A stretch of 64,000 nucleotides of DNA from the NCBI GenBank assembly GCA_001899635.1, contig MKVQ01000016.1, positions 373,627 through 437,626 on the forward strand, given 5' to 3'. Shown one piece after another: positions 52,274 to 61,270 of this stretch. The position numbers were made by a program, and so were the translations under genes. The stretch comes from Myxococcales bacterium 68-20. GTDB lineage: Bacteria; Myxococcota_A; Polyangia; Polyangiales; Polyangiaceae. The notes below the pieces were generated by a model that was not told the DNA's origin, searched no databases, and worked only from the letters and a program-made list of their open reading frames with translations. Positions within the stretch are counted from its first letter, which is position 1; the number at the start of each line of letters is the position of its first letter.

Positions 52274-53706
52274 ACCTCGTCTACTTGTCTTTCGCTCCCC
52301 TTCTCCTCGCGCCCGGCATCGGCTCTCGCGCAGCGCGGCCGGTCGCGCCGCTGGTCCTCCTAGCCGCAAGCGCCGCACAGGCCGCCGCGGCGCTCGCGGT
52401 GGCCTTCACGGTGACGACGGGGACGTCGCTGGCCGGGGGATACCTGACGACCGACGCGACGGCCCGCCTGTTCCTCGTCGTCATCAACCTCGTCTTCCTG
52501 GGCATCGCGGGCTACGTCTGGAACCGCGCCCGCACGACCCCGGAGCTCGCGGATCAGGTCTCCCGCTTCGCCCGTCTGTCTCTCGTGTTCATGGGCGCGG
52601 CGAACTTCGTGATCCTCTCGAACCACCTGCTCGCCGGGTGGATCGCGCTCGAGATCACCACGCTGGCGGCAACGCCGCTCGTCGTGCGGACCGGCGTGCC
52701 GTCGAGCCGTCATGCCGCCTGGCGATATCTCCTCTTCTCGTCGGTCGGCCTCGCGATCGCGTTCGTCGGGTTGGTTTGCCTCGGACGTTCGATGGCAACG
52801 ACGGGCGCGCCCCCGACCTTCTTCCTCGACGAGCTGCGGAGCGCGCCGACCGATGCGCCGAACATGTGGAGGCGGCTCGGTCTCGCGCTCGTCGTCCTCG
52901 GGTACGGCACGAAGCTGGGCCTCGCGCCGATGTACAGCTGGCTGCCGGAGACGTACGACGAGGCGCCCCCCTCGACGACGGCGCTCCTCGCGGCCGTGCA
53001 GTTCAACTGCACGCTCGTGTGCCTCCTACGCGTGCTCCAGGTCTACCGAGCCGGCGATCGCGACCTCGTCGCGACCGAGCTCCTCGCCATCGGTCTCGTA
53101 TCGATGGCGGTCTCGACCGTCAGCATCATCGCGACGAACAACTACAAGCGGCTCATCGCCTACGCCTCGATCAACCACGCTGGGGTGATCGCGATCGGCC
53201 TCGCGATCGGAAAGTCCGCCTCGTACGGGGTCGTCCTCTACGTCGTCAGCAACGCGTTCATCAAGGCAATCCTCTTTCTCACCGCCGGCAAGATCAAAGC
53301 CCACTACGGAACGAAGGACACACGCGAGGTCTCCGGCCTGATCAGCGACCTGCCGTACAGCGGCCTCTTCCTGATGGTCGGCACCTTCGCGCTCCTCGGC
53401 TTTCCGCCGTTCGGCAGCTTCCTGGGTGAGCTCATCATCCTCTCCGGGCTCGTCCGCGCGGATCAGATCCTCGTGTTCGTGATCTTCTGCTCGCTCGTCT
53501 CGCTCAGCTTCGTCGCCACGGGCCGAACCGTGTTCCCGATGATCTGGGGCGCCCCGAAGAAGAAGGTGCACTGGCCGCGCCAGAGCTTCCTCAGCGTGAC
53601 GCCCAAGCTCGCATTCCTCGTCGCCCTCGTCGCGATGGGCATCTACATGCCCGCACCCATCAACGCTCTCTTCCGCGCGGTCGCCGCGTCGCTCGGAGCC
53701 GGATGA
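52270..53706 (+). CDS. Antiporter-like subunit (HyfF/NuoN type)
   Basis: A 478-residue subunit with about 14 hydrophobic helices. Core motifs are LLAGWIALEITTLAATPL, GYGTKLGLAPMYSWLPETYDEAPPSTTALL (Lys kept; the usual His of the HxWLP turn is Tyr) and NAFIKAILFLTAGKI. This is the second ion-channel subunit of the complex. Overlaps of 4 bp with both neighbours. The tail carries basic residues after the last helices. Confidence 0.9.
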   Translation: MNLVYLSFAPLLLAPGIGSRAARPVAPLVLLAASAAQAAAALAVAFTVTTGTSLAGGYLTTDATARLFLVVINLVFLGIAGYVWNRARTTPELADQVSRFARLSLVFMGAANFVILSNHLLAGWIALEITTLAATPLVVRTGVPSSRHAAWRYLLFSSVGLAIAFVGLVCLGRSMATTGAPPTFFLDELRSAPTDAPNMWRRLGLALVVLGYGTKLGLAPMYSWLPETYDEAPPSTTALLAAVQFNCTLVCLLRVLQVYRAGDRDLVATELLAIGLVSMAVSTVSIIATNNYKRLIAYASINHAGVIAIGLAIGKSASYGVVLYVVSNAFIKAILFLTAGKIKAHYGTKDTREVSGLISDLPYSGLFLMVGTFALLGFPPFGSFLGELIILSGLVRADQILVFVIFCSLVSLSFVATGRTVFPMIWGAPKKKVHWPRQSFLSVTPKLAFLVALVAMGIYMPAPINALFRAVAASLGAG

Positions 53707-55205
53707 GCGCCGCACGACTGCTCCTCGTACCGCTCGATGCCGCTCCGGAGCTCACCGTCACGGAGTGGCGGATCGCGCTCGAGCGTCTGCTCCGCGACGA
53801 CGACGGCCGGGTCGTGACGTTGTTCGGCACCCCGAACGACGAGCGCATCACGATCACCGCCGTCGTCGAGCAGGGCGGGTCGGAGCTTCGTGCGCTACGC
53901 ACCGTCGTCGAGCGCGATGTCGGCTACCACGCGCTCACGCCCGAATTTCCGGCGCTCCATTGCTTCGAGCGTGAGCTCCACGAGCAGCATGGCGTCCGTA
54001 TCGCCGGACATCCATGGCTGAAGCCGGTCCGCTTCGAGGTGACGGGGTCGAAGGGCCGAGACGCGTACCCCTTCTACGAGATCGAGGGCAAGGAGGTCCA
54101 CGAGGTCGCCGTCGGCCCCATCCACGCCGGCGTCATCGAGCCGGGCAGCTTCCGATTCATGTGTCTCGGCGAGCGCGTCCATCACCTCGAGATTCACCTC
54201 GGTTACCAGCATCGCGGCGTGGAGAAGCTCCTGCTCGCGCGCGATCCCCGCTCGCTCGCGCCGCTCGTCGAGACCATCGCAGGCGACACGAGCATCGCGC
54301 ACACATGGGCCTATGCCGCCGCGATCGAGGCGCTCGCGGGAATGGCCGTCCCGCACGAGATCGACGCCGCCCGCGGAGCGATGCTCGAGCTCGAGCGCAT
54401 CGCGATGCACCTCGCCGGACTCGCCGGACTCGCCGCCGACGTCGGCTTCTTGCAGGGCGCGTCGAGCTACGGGCGCCTGCGGACGACGGCGATCAACACC
54501 TCGATGCGGCTCTGCGGAAGTCGCTTCGGGCGGGGCGCGATACGCCCCGGCGGCAGCGGCACGACGCTCGGCGCGGGACCCGACCTCGCGGAGGCGACGA
54601 ACGGCGCCTTCACGTCGACGGATCTGCTCCGCAACCTGAAGCTCCTCTCCGACGACGTCGCTATCATCGACGACCGCTTCTCGTCGGCGCGGACGGTGCA
54701 GCACCGGCTCCGGGGCGTGGGGGCAGTGCCGTCGGCCCTCGCGCGCGAGATCGGTCTCGTCGGGCTCGCCGCGCGCGCGTCCGGCGTTCCGTGCGATCTG
54801 CGCACCCGAGCCGGCGGCGTGTACGAGCACCACCCGATCGAGGCGTGCGTCGAACCCGACGGCGACTGTTGGGCACGTGCGCGCATCCGAATCGCGGAGA
54901 TCCGGCGCTCGCTCGCCTGGCTGAGCTCCGTCGCGGACGCCCATCCTCGGTGGGAAGCAGCGCGCCCCCGCATCGGCGCACTCGCGCCTCGGCAGCTCGT
55001 CGTTGCGATGACCGAAGGGTGGCGCGGCGAGGTCGTGCACGCGCTCGAGACCGACGGCGGCGGCGGCCTCGCCCGATACAAGGTGCAGGACCCGTCGTTC
55101 CGGAACTGGCTCGGCCTCGCACTCGCCGTCCGCGAGAACGAGATCTCCGACTTCCCCATCTGCAACAAGAGCTTCGACCTCTCCTACTGCGGGAGCGATC
55201 TCTGA
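53703..55205 (+). CDS. Large subunit, fused NuoC/NuoD-like, lacking [NiFe] ligands (Ehr-like)
   Basis: A 500-residue fusion: residues about 1-105 resemble NuoC, the rest the NuoD/hydrogenase large subunit (VGPIHAGVIEPGSFRF, HLGYQHRGVEKLL). In true hydrogenases the next segment is RVCGICxxxH; here it aligns as TIAGDTSIAH, so the two Cys are Ala193 and Thr196 while His200 remains. The C-terminal CxxC is also absent: the end is FPICNKSFDLSYCGSDL with Cys spaced by eight. It therefore cannot bind a NiFe centre in the normal way and is best called an energy-converting hydrogenase-related subunit. It might bind quinone or another electron partner. Confidence 0.87.
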   Translation: MSAARLLLVPLDAAPELTVTEWRIALERLLRDDDGRVVTLFGTPNDERITITAVVEQGGSELRALRTVVERDVGYHALTPEFPALHCFERELHEQHGVRIAGHPWLKPVRFEVTGSKGRDAYPFYEIEGKEVHEVAVGPIHAGVIEPGSFRFMCLGERVHHLEIHLGYQHRGVEKLLLARDPRSLAPLVETIAGDTSIAHTWAYAAAIEALAGMAVPHEIDAARGAMLELERIAMHLAGLAGLAADVGFLQGASSYGRLRTTAINTSMRLCGSRFGRGAIRPGGSGTTLGAGPDLAEATNGAFTSTDLLRNLKLLSDDVAIIDDRFSSARTVQHRLRGVGAVPSALAREIGLVGLAARASGVPCDLRTRAGGVYEHHPIEACVEPDGDCWARARIRIAEIRRSLAWLSSVADAHPRWEAARPRIGALAPRQLVVAMTEGWRGEVVHALETDGGGGLARYKVQDPSFRNWLGLALAVRENEISDFPICNKSFDLSYCGSDL

Positions 55206-55951
55206 TGCTGAAGGCTCTCCGCGTTCGCGCCTCGCAAGGCACCCAGTACATCACGGACCTCCGCAAGGCCGTGCCGCACGGGTTCCGAGGTCGCCCGCGC
55301 ATCTCGACCACGCCGTGCAAGGAGGGCTGCGATGCCTGCGTGAAGGCGTGCCCGACGGACGCCATCGCGCTCGCCCCGTTCCGTCTCGATCTCGGAACGT
55401 GCGTGTTCTGCGCCGAGTGCGTCGAGGCGTGCCCGGAAGGGAAGCTCGCGTTCACCGCCGACCCGCGGATGGGCGCAGCCACGCGCGAGGCGCTCGTCGT
55501 CACGGAAGGACCGGACCGGATCGATCCGGTTCTCACCTCGAGATCGCTCGCCTCGGTGTTCGGGCGATCGCTACGGCTCAGGCAGGTCTCGGCGGGCGGC
55601 TGCAACGGCTGCGAGCTCGAGCTGAACGCACTCTCGAACGTGAACTTCGACCTCCAGCGTTACGGGATCGAATGGGTCGCCTCGCCCCGTCACGCCGACG
55701 CGCTCGTCGTCACCGGACCGCTGACCAAGAACATGGCCGACGCGGTGCGGCTCGCCTGGGACGCCATGCCCGACCCGCGTTTCCTCGTCGCGTTCGGAGC
55801 GTGCGCGATCTCGGGCGGCCTCTACGCCGATGCACCTGGCGTCGATCGCTCGTTCTTCGCCGAGGTGACCCCCGTTCTCTACGTCCCCGGCTCTCCCCCT
55901 CATCCGCTGACGTTCGTGCACGCCATCCTGGACCTCCTGGGGATCGAATGA
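55205..55951 (+). CDS. Ferredoxin-NuoB fusion subunit with altered N2 cluster site
   Basis: A 248-residue fusion. The N-terminal part holds two [4Fe-4S] motifs (Cys38, 42, 45, 49 and Cys66, 69, 72, 76), equal to HyfH. The C-terminal part equals HyfI/NuoB, whose N2 cluster needs four Cys: GGCNGCELE gives Cys133 and Cys136, FGACAISGG gives Cys200, but the fourth (VPGCPP in relatives) is VPGSPP, Ser230. The cluster may use Ser or have an open site. The start overlaps the large subunit gene as TGATG, and it is the last gene of the operon. Confidence 0.88.
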   Translation: MLKALRVRASQGTQYITDLRKAVPHGFRGRPRISTTPCKEGCDACVKACPTDAIALAPFRLDLGTCVFCAECVEACPEGKLAFTADPRMGAATREALVVTEGPDRIDPVLTSRSLASVFGRSLRLRQVSAGGCNGCELELNALSNVNFDLQRYGIEWVASPRHADALVVTGPLTKNMADAVRLAWDAMPDPRFLVAFGACAISGGLYADAPGVDRSFFAEVTPVLYVPGSPPHPLTFVHAILDLLGIE

Positions 55952-55966
55952 AGGCTCAGAGCTCGA
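55924..55966 (+). repeat. 43-bp direct repeat, copy 1 (end of NuoB-like gene)
   Basis: It includes the codons for ILDLLGIE and the stop of the NuoB-like gene, followed by CTCAGAGCTCGA. It matches 56886-56928 at 40 of 43 positions. On the minus strand the last part reads GAGCTCTGA, identical to the end of the kup gene in copy 2. Confidence 0.8.
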
Positions 55967-56885
55967 GCCCCTCCACCATCGATCCCGTCACCACTCCGCC
56001 AAGAACCTGCCCCAGAGGACAGGCGCTTTGGGCTCGGAAGGCACGGTGTCGGCGCTGGGATCGACGAGCTCCCGCTCGGAGCCAGCATCGTGGGCGAAAT
56101 GGCGTGTGGCCGCGAGCTCTCGACGCTCGTGTTCCGCCTTGCGCTGAGAACGTACGGCGCGAGCGTCGAGCTCGGAACGCGGGCTGCGAGCCTGGTCTGG
56201 TCGTTTCTCGTTGCTCAAGATGTACCTCTCCGACCACATGGCGGGCGCGGGCTCGCCGTTTCCGTGCGTCAGCGTCGCGATGGGCGTGCTCTCCACCGTC
56301 GAGCCGCTCGAGCCGCGCTGCGCCACGCGAGAGCAACGCTCGGGCCGAGCGCTCTTGGCGACGAGACCTGGACGGCGCGTACGCCTACGACTCGCTTCGT
56401 GGCTCGTTCTCGCACACCCGAGGACGAAGGCGGGGCCCCGACTTCGGATCCCGACGAGGCGGGAGTGACTCCACATGACGCAACGCGGCCAGATCGAAGA
56501 TCTCGTCACTCGGAGGTGCGGGCTCGACGATGCGCGCTGGAAACGCGGACCGCGGGCAGAGACTGAGCTTCATGGGCGGGGCCTCAATGGGTGACTCGGT
56601 AGCGTCGGAGTCGCCTCGAGCGTCGCGCTGATGGATGTCGGTGCGTGACGGGTGTGGCAGGCCCTCCCCGTCCGGCTCGTGCGGACGCGTGGCCTCCCCA
56701 CTGTTCTTCTTTCCCTATGTCGCCATCCCGACCCCCTTCGGGTCACGACATCGCCATCAATTTTGGGCTCGCGCCCCAACGACCCGCAGAGGAGTGGATG
56801 GCCGCTGTTTCGTGCCGGGCAGAACCGACGTGTTTGCTCGCGTCTCGCCGGAGACGAGCGGGCGCTTCGTCCGGGAAGATCCAGT
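55967..56885. other. 0.9-kb apparently decayed DNA between direct repeats
   Basis: No intact gene can be supported here although short frames are open. On the minus strand the bases after copy 1 can be read as GQVLGGVVTGSMVEGLEL, loosely like the end of the Kup protein (PNRVIELGTQIEL). On the plus strand the bases before copy 2 read PVIPDLLGLE-stop, like the end of the NuoB-like protein (ILDLLGIE). Both repeats thus look like a NuoB/Kup gene junction, and the stretch between them may derive from a decayed duplication or an insertion. Confidence 0.5.
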
Positions 56886-56928
56886 CATCCCGGACCTCCT
56901 GGGGCTCGAATGAAGCCTCAGAGCTCGA
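56886..56928 (+). repeat. 43-bp direct repeat, copy 2 (end of kup gene)
   Basis: Matches 55924-55966 with three mismatches, 962 bp apart. It overlaps the last codons and stop of kup (stop at 56918-56920, minus strand) and keeps a plus-strand frame ending in DLLGLE-stop. Confidence 0.8.
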
Positions 56929-58810
56929 TCTGCGTGCCCAGCTCGATGACCCGATTAGGCGGGATCTGGAAGAACGCGTTCGCCGGGCGTGCGTTGCGGC
57001 TCATGAAGGCAAAGAGCATCTTGCGCCAGCGCGAGAGGCCGCGCCGGTTCGAGATGATCAGCGTCTCGCGACCGAGGAAGAAGCTCGTGTCCGCCTTGTT
57101 CGTGATCAGGCCTCGATCGGCGCACTGCTCGAGGACCTCGAGGACGTTCGGCGTCTGCATGAAGCCGTAGCTCGCCGTGACCTGCCACATGCCGTGGCCG
57201 AGATTGACGAGCTCGCGGATCCGCTGCGAGCGGGGCACCTCGGGCACGTGCTGGGTCCCGATCGAGAGGAGGACGACCTGCTCGTGCAGCATCTTGTTGT
57301 GCTTGAAGTGATGCAGGAGGACGGGCGGCGCGCCCTTCGGATTCGAGGTCATGATGACCGCGGTGCCCTGCACACGCGGCGGCTTCATGAGCTCGATGTC
57401 GGCCATGAACGTCTCGAGCGGCAGAGTCTGCTCGAGGAAGGCCTGCCCGAGCAGCACGCGGCCACGCCGCCAGGTGGTCATCACGGTGAAGATGACGGCG
57501 CCGATCGCGAGCGGGACCCAGCCGCCGTGCGTGATCTTCACGAGGTTCGCCGAGAAGAACGAGAGGTCGAGCGCAAGGAAGAGCGCCACGAGCGGCCCCG
57601 CGGTGAGGAGGCTCCACTTCCAGCGACCACGCGCGACCGCGAAGAAGAGGATCGACGTGATGCTCATCGTGCCGGTCACCGCGATGCCGTACGCAGCGGC
57701 GAGCTTCGAGGAGGACCCGAACCCGAGCACGAGCGCGATGCACGCGACGGCCAGGCCCCAGTTCACCTCGGGCACGTAGATCTGCCCCTCGCTCATGCCG
57801 GAGGTGTGGACGATCTTCACGCGCGGGAAAAAGCCGAGCTGCACCGCGGCCCGAGCGAGCGAGAACGACCCCGAGATGAGCGCCTGCGACGCGATCACTG
57901 CGGCGATCGTCGCGATGATCGAGAGCGGAAGCCTCAGCCAACCGTCGACCAGCCCGAAGAACGAGTTCGGGACGGCTCCACGCTGGAGCAGGAGCGCGCC
58001 CTGACCGAAGTAGTTGAGCAGGAGCGCCGGGAAGACCACCGCGTACCACGCGAGGCGAATCGGTCCCTTCCCGAAGTGGCCCATGTCCGCGTAGAGCGCC
58101 TCGCCTCCGGTGAAGCAGAGGACGACCGCGCCGAGCACGAGAAAGCCGTGGCCCCCGTGGTGCTGCATGAACTCCACGGCGTAGGCGGGGTTCACGGCAT
58201 GGAGCACGTCGGGGCGCTTCAGGATCCAGCGGAACCCGATGACGGAGATCGTCGCGAACCAGAGGAGCATCACCGGACCGAACACGGCGCCGACGCCGCC
58301 TGTCCCGCGCCTCTGGATCGCGAAGACGCCGAGGATGATCCCTACGGAGATAGGGACGATGAACGGCTCGAACGCGTCCGTCGTCTCCTTCAGTCCTTCC
58401 ACTGCACTGAGAACGGAGACCGCCGGCGTGATGATCCCCTCGCCGCTCAAGAGCGACACTCCGAACAGCCCGAGGAGGATGAGGAGAACGCCCACGCGCG
58501 TGCGCTCGGCACGTTTCGGGTCGAGCAGCGCGATGAGCGCGAACGTCCCGCCCTCTCCCCCGTTGTCCGCGCGCATCACGAACGTGAGGTACTTGACGAC
58601 GATGACGAGCGTCAGCGACCAGAAGAAGAGCGAGAGGATCCCGAGGATGTTGTGCTCGGTGATGGCCGTCCCGTGAGGAGATGCGAAGCACTCCCTCATC
58701 GCGTAGAGCGGTGAGGTGCCGATGTCCCCGTAGACGACGCCGAGCGCGCCGAGGGACAGCTTGGCGAGATCGCTTGGTGGCCCCGTGCGGGGTTGATCTG
58801 CTGGCCCCAT
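56918..58810 (-). CDS. kup: Potassium transporter Kup
   Basis: A 630-residue K+/H+ symporter of the KUP/HAK family, the usual length. The signature GALGVVYGDIGTSPLYA lies in the first helix, followed by about 12 hydrophobic segments (GGEGGTFALIAL, GEGIITPAVSVLSAVEGL, NYFGQGALLLQ) and a soluble C-terminal part of about 170 residues ending ELGTQIEL. It imports potassium at the inner membrane. ATG 58810 starts right before the conserved part; in-frame codons to 58867 add an unusual Arg-rich stretch. It is divergent from the thioredoxin-like gene and convergent with the Ehr-like operon across the repeat region. Confidence 0.96.
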   Translation of the reverse strand: MGPADQPRTGPPSDLAKLSLGALGVVYGDIGTSPLYAMRECFASPHGTAITEHNILGILSLFFWSLTLVIVVKYLTFVMRADNGGEGGTFALIALLDPKRAERTRVGVLLILLGLFGVSLLSGEGIITPAVSVLSAVEGLKETTDAFEPFIVPISVGIILGVFAIQRRGTGGVGAVFGPVMLLWFATISVIGFRWILKRPDVLHAVNPAYAVEFMQHHGGHGFLVLGAVVLCFTGGEALYADMGHFGKGPIRLAWYAVVFPALLLNYFGQGALLLQRGAVPNSFFGLVDGWLRLPLSIIATIAAVIASQALISGSFSLARAAVQLGFFPRVKIVHTSGMSEGQIYVPEVNWGLAVACIALVLGFGSSSKLAAAYGIAVTGTMSITSILFFAVARGRWKWSLLTAGPLVALFLALDLSFFSANLVKITHGGWVPLAIGAVIFTVMTTWRRGRVLLGQAFLEQTLPLETFMADIELMKPPRVQGTAVIMTSNPKGAPPVLLHHFKHNKMLHEQVVLLSIGTQHVPEVPRSQRIRELVNLGHGMWQVTASYGFMQTPNVLEVLEQCADRGLITNKADTSFFLGRETLIISNRRGLSRWRKMLFAFMSRNARPANAFFQIPPNRVIELGTQIEL

Positions 58811-58911
58811 CCGTACGCGTATGGCGACGCGCGTGATGGTCGTATCGCGAGTCAGGCCGTCCCGCAACTCGCCCGCTTTCGCCCGCGTCGACGCTCTCGT
58901 GGTTGCTTGCT

Positions 58912-59532
58912 ATGTCAGTCGTGATGTCCGACGAGCCGGCTACCCCCACGACGGTCGACACCGACGCTGGCGCGACGAAAGCTCCACCGTCGGGGAGCAA
59001 CATCCGCGCCGCGCTGACCGTGCTGGCTCTCGCCGCTGGGTTCGCGCTCGTCCCGCGGGTGACGAAGGGATGCGAAGGGGCGGCGCTCGACGAGGATGCT
59101 CCGGACTTCAGCGCGCGGATCGTGGCGAACGCCGAGAGCCTCGGCGGTGCCGACGGTGTGGCACCGCAGACGCTCGAGCTCAGCAGCCTCCGCGGGCGCC
59201 CGGTCGTGCTCGACTTCTGGGCGACCTGGTGCGGGCCGTGTCAGGTCGAAGCGCCGATCGTGAACACGATCGCGCACCGCTACAAGGACAAGGGCCTCGC
59301 CGTCGTGGGGGTGAACACGAGCGACGAGGACGGCCTCGCAGCGGGCTTCATCCGCAAGAAGGGCCTCGGCTTCCCGGTCGTCTACGACCAGAACAACACG
59401 ATCGCGAAGCAGTACGGCGTCACCAGCCTGCCGACCCTCATCGTGGTGTCGAAGACGGGAAAGATCGTCGCCATCCGTCGCGGCGTCACGAGCGACAGCG
59501 CGCTCGACGAGATCGTCCGCCGCTACCTCTGA
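58912..59532 (+). CDS. Membrane-anchored TlpA/ResA-like thioredoxin
   Basis: A 206-residue protein with an N-terminal transmembrane anchor at about residues 35-50 (NIRAALTVLALAAGFALVP) and a thioredoxin domain facing the periplasm: VVLDFWATWCGPC with the redox-active pair, then VVGVNTSDEDGLAAGFI and the cis-Pro loop SLPTLIVVSKTGKIV. It would reduce disulphides outside the cytoplasm, for example in cytochrome c assembly, but no such gene is near. ATG 58912 is used; TTG 58903 and ATG 58924 are alternatives. Its stop is 30 bp from the convergent ABC ATPase. Confidence 0.9.
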   Translation: MSVVMSDEPATPTTVDTDAGATKAPPSGSNIRAALTVLALAAGFALVPRVTKGCEGAALDEDAPDFSARIVANAESLGGADGVAPQTLELSSLRGRPVVLDFWATWCGPCQVEAPIVNTIAHRYKDKGLAVVGVNTSDEDGLAAGFIRKKGLGFPVVYDQNNTIAKQYGVTSLPTLIVVSKTGKIVAIRRGVTSDSALDEIVRRYL

Positions 59533-59562
59533 TCTCGATTCGACCTGAGAGCACCGTCGGGG

Positions 59563-60414
59563 CTAGGTCGAAGCGTCGCGGCGGCCGCGCATCGGGAGGA
59601 AGAAGCGCGCACCGGTGAGATCGTTCACGCCGCAGTAGAGGTCGGCGTCGAAGGTCTCCTTGAGCGTCTTCCACGTCATCACCTCGGCGACCCCGCCGGC
59701 GGCGACGACGCGACCGGCCTTCATGAGGACAACGCGATCGGCGAACTGCGCGGCCACGTTGAGATCGTGCATCACGACGAGGCACGCCATCCCGCGCTCC
59801 TTCACCTCGGTCGCGAGGAGCTCGTAGAGATCGAGCTGGTGGCGCACGTCGAGGAACGCGCCGGGCTCGTCGAGGAGGAGCACCTTCGGCTCCTGCGCGA
59901 GCGCACGCGCGACGGCGACGCGCTTCTGCTCGCCGCCCGAGAGAGCGCGCGCAGGACGGGACGCGAGCTTCAGGAGATCGCAGCGCGCGATCGCATCGTC
60001 GACGATGCCGTCGTCCTCGCTCGTCGCACGCATCCAGCCGCCTTGATGCGGCGCACGCCCCATCGCGACGACGTCCCGCACTGTGAAGTTGCCGGCGATG
60101 TCCTGCATTTGCTCCACGACCGCGAGGACGCGGGCGACCTCGGCGCGCGAGCGCGCCGCCAGCGGCTCGCCGAGGAGGCGGACCTCGCCGCTCCAGGGCA
60201 CGAGCAGCCCCGACGCCACTCGCACGAGCGTCGTCTTCCCCGCGCCGTTCGGCCCCAGGACGCAGACGATTTCACCGGCCGCGACGTGGAGGTCGACCTC
60301 TCGAAGCTCGGCAGCAGGGGCCGCGGACGGCGCGGAAACCGCGGCGTAACCGGCAGTGACCTCTTGAAGGACGAGCGAAGCGCTTGCGGACGAAAGGTTT
60401 CCGACAGGTTTCAA
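59563..60414 (-). CDS. ABC transporter ATPase, iron/haem/cobalamin (BtuD/HmuV) type
   Basis: An ABC ATPase of 283 residues from TTG 60414. Walker [11 protein letters not shown]-loop [10 protein letters not shown], signature LSGGEQKRV, Walker [13 protein letters not shown] and H-loop VVMHDLN are all present, and the [17 protein letters not shown] pattern fits the siderophore/haem/B12 uptake class. No permease or binding protein gene is adjacent, so its partners must lie elsewhere. The only start in the non-overlapping part is TTG 60414; the frame stays open upstream but runs through the PhaR-like gene. Confidence 0.87.
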   Translation of the reverse strand: MKPVGNLSSASASLVLQEVTAGYAAVSAPSAAPAAELREVDLHVAAGEIVCVLGPNGAGKTTLVRVASGLLVPWSGEVRLLGEPLAARSRAEVARVLAVVEQMQDIAGNFTVRDVVAMGRAPHQGGWMRATSEDDGIVDDAIARCDLLKLASRPARALSGGEQKRVAVARALAQEPKVLLLDEPGAFLDVRHQLDLYELLATEVKERGMACLVVMHDLNVAAQFADRVVLMKAGRVVAAGGVAEVMTWKTLKETFDADLYCGVNDLTGARFFLPMRGRRDAST

Positions 60415-60465
60415 CGAAGCTACTCGATGCGTCGCGTTAGTGTATCTTGGACGCCAGGAGCTCCC

Positions 60466-61113
60466 GTGGAAAACAAGGCCCAAGAGAACGCGACGGATGA
60501 TCGGCCGCGACGCGTCATCAAGCGGTACTCCAACCGGAAGCTGTACGATACGAAGGACAGCCGCTACGTGACGCTCCTCCAGATCGCGGAGATGGTCCGC
60601 GGCGGCGAGGAAGTCCAGATCATCGACAACAACACGAAGGAAGACCTCACCGAGGTCACCCTCGCGCAGATCATCTACGAAGAGCAGAAGCAGAAGGCGT
60701 CCTCGAGTCGCAACGTTCCGCTCCAGACCCTGAAGGACCTCATCCACCAGCGGACGGAGAAGGTCCTGTCCGATCTGCGTGAAGGTCCGATCGGGCGCCT
60801 CATCCCGGGCGCCGGCAAGACCGAGCCTCCGAGCAAGACGACGGTCTCGGAGCCGGCGAAGGCCGAGGAGAAGGACAACGGCGTGCCCGCGGCGCCTGCG
60901 TCCTCGCCCGCCTCGCCCGGCAAGCCGAGCCTGGTCGAGCAGGCGAAGGAGACCTGGGAGGACTGGCAGACGAAGATCGACGAGCGCGTGAAGGCGGTCG
61001 TCCCGAATCTCCTGCCGTGGCAGCAGCTCCAGCACGAGATCAAGCGCCTGAACACCCGTATCGAAGAGCTCGAGGAGAAGCTCGAGTCGATGGGCGACAA
61101 GGATAAGTCCTAG
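60466..61113 (+). CDS. PhaR-like polyhydroxyalkanoate synthesis regulator
   Basis: GTG 60466 has an excellent AGGAG ribosome binding site five bases upstream, giving 215 residues; an ATG at 60427 would add 13. The N-terminal PHB_acc_N domain is clear: [22 protein letters not shown], then [17 protein letters not shown] and [12 protein letters not shown]. The C-terminal part is a Pro/Ala/Lys-rich linker and a coiled coil ([15 protein letters not shown]). In other bacteria PhaR binds DNA and polyester granules; no PHA synthase or phasin gene is in this window. Confidence 0.9.
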   Translation: MENKAQENATDDRPRRVIKRYSNRKLYDTKDSRYVTLLQIAEMVRGGEEVQIIDNNTKEDLTEVTLAQIIYEEQKQKASSSRNVPLQTLKDLIHQRTEKVLSDLREGPIGRLIPGAGKTEPPSKTTVSEPAKAEEKDNGVPAAPASSPASPGKPSLVEQAKETWEDWQTKIDERVKAVVPNLLPWQQLQHEIKRLNTRIEELEEKLESMGDKDKS

Positions 61114-61270
61114 GATCGCCAAGCCCGCGGCTTTCCTGACTTCTGCCGCGATCGTGGGTCCGGCTCCCGGCCCGCGTCATTTCGACCCGAAAGCGGACCT
61201 TTCCCGTCGCGCTCGAGACAAAGCGGCAAAGCTCACGGCTCAGCTAGATCGCAGGAATAGCCGACTTAAC

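Noticed and set aside
48748..55951. Functional [NiFe] hydrogenase-4 or formate hydrogenlyase
   Set aside because: Both CxxC nickel-binding motifs of the large subunit are missing and no maturation (hyp) or formate dehydrogenase genes are present in the window.
55956..56336. Minus-strand gene after the NuoB-like gene
   Set aside because: Only the last 18 codons look gene-like and are better explained as a decayed repeat of the Kup end.
59539..59572. Inverted repeat TTCGACCT/AGGTCGAA as bidirectional terminator
   Set aside because: The stem is only 8 bp with an 18-base loop and overlaps the ABC ATPase stop codon, so support is too weak.
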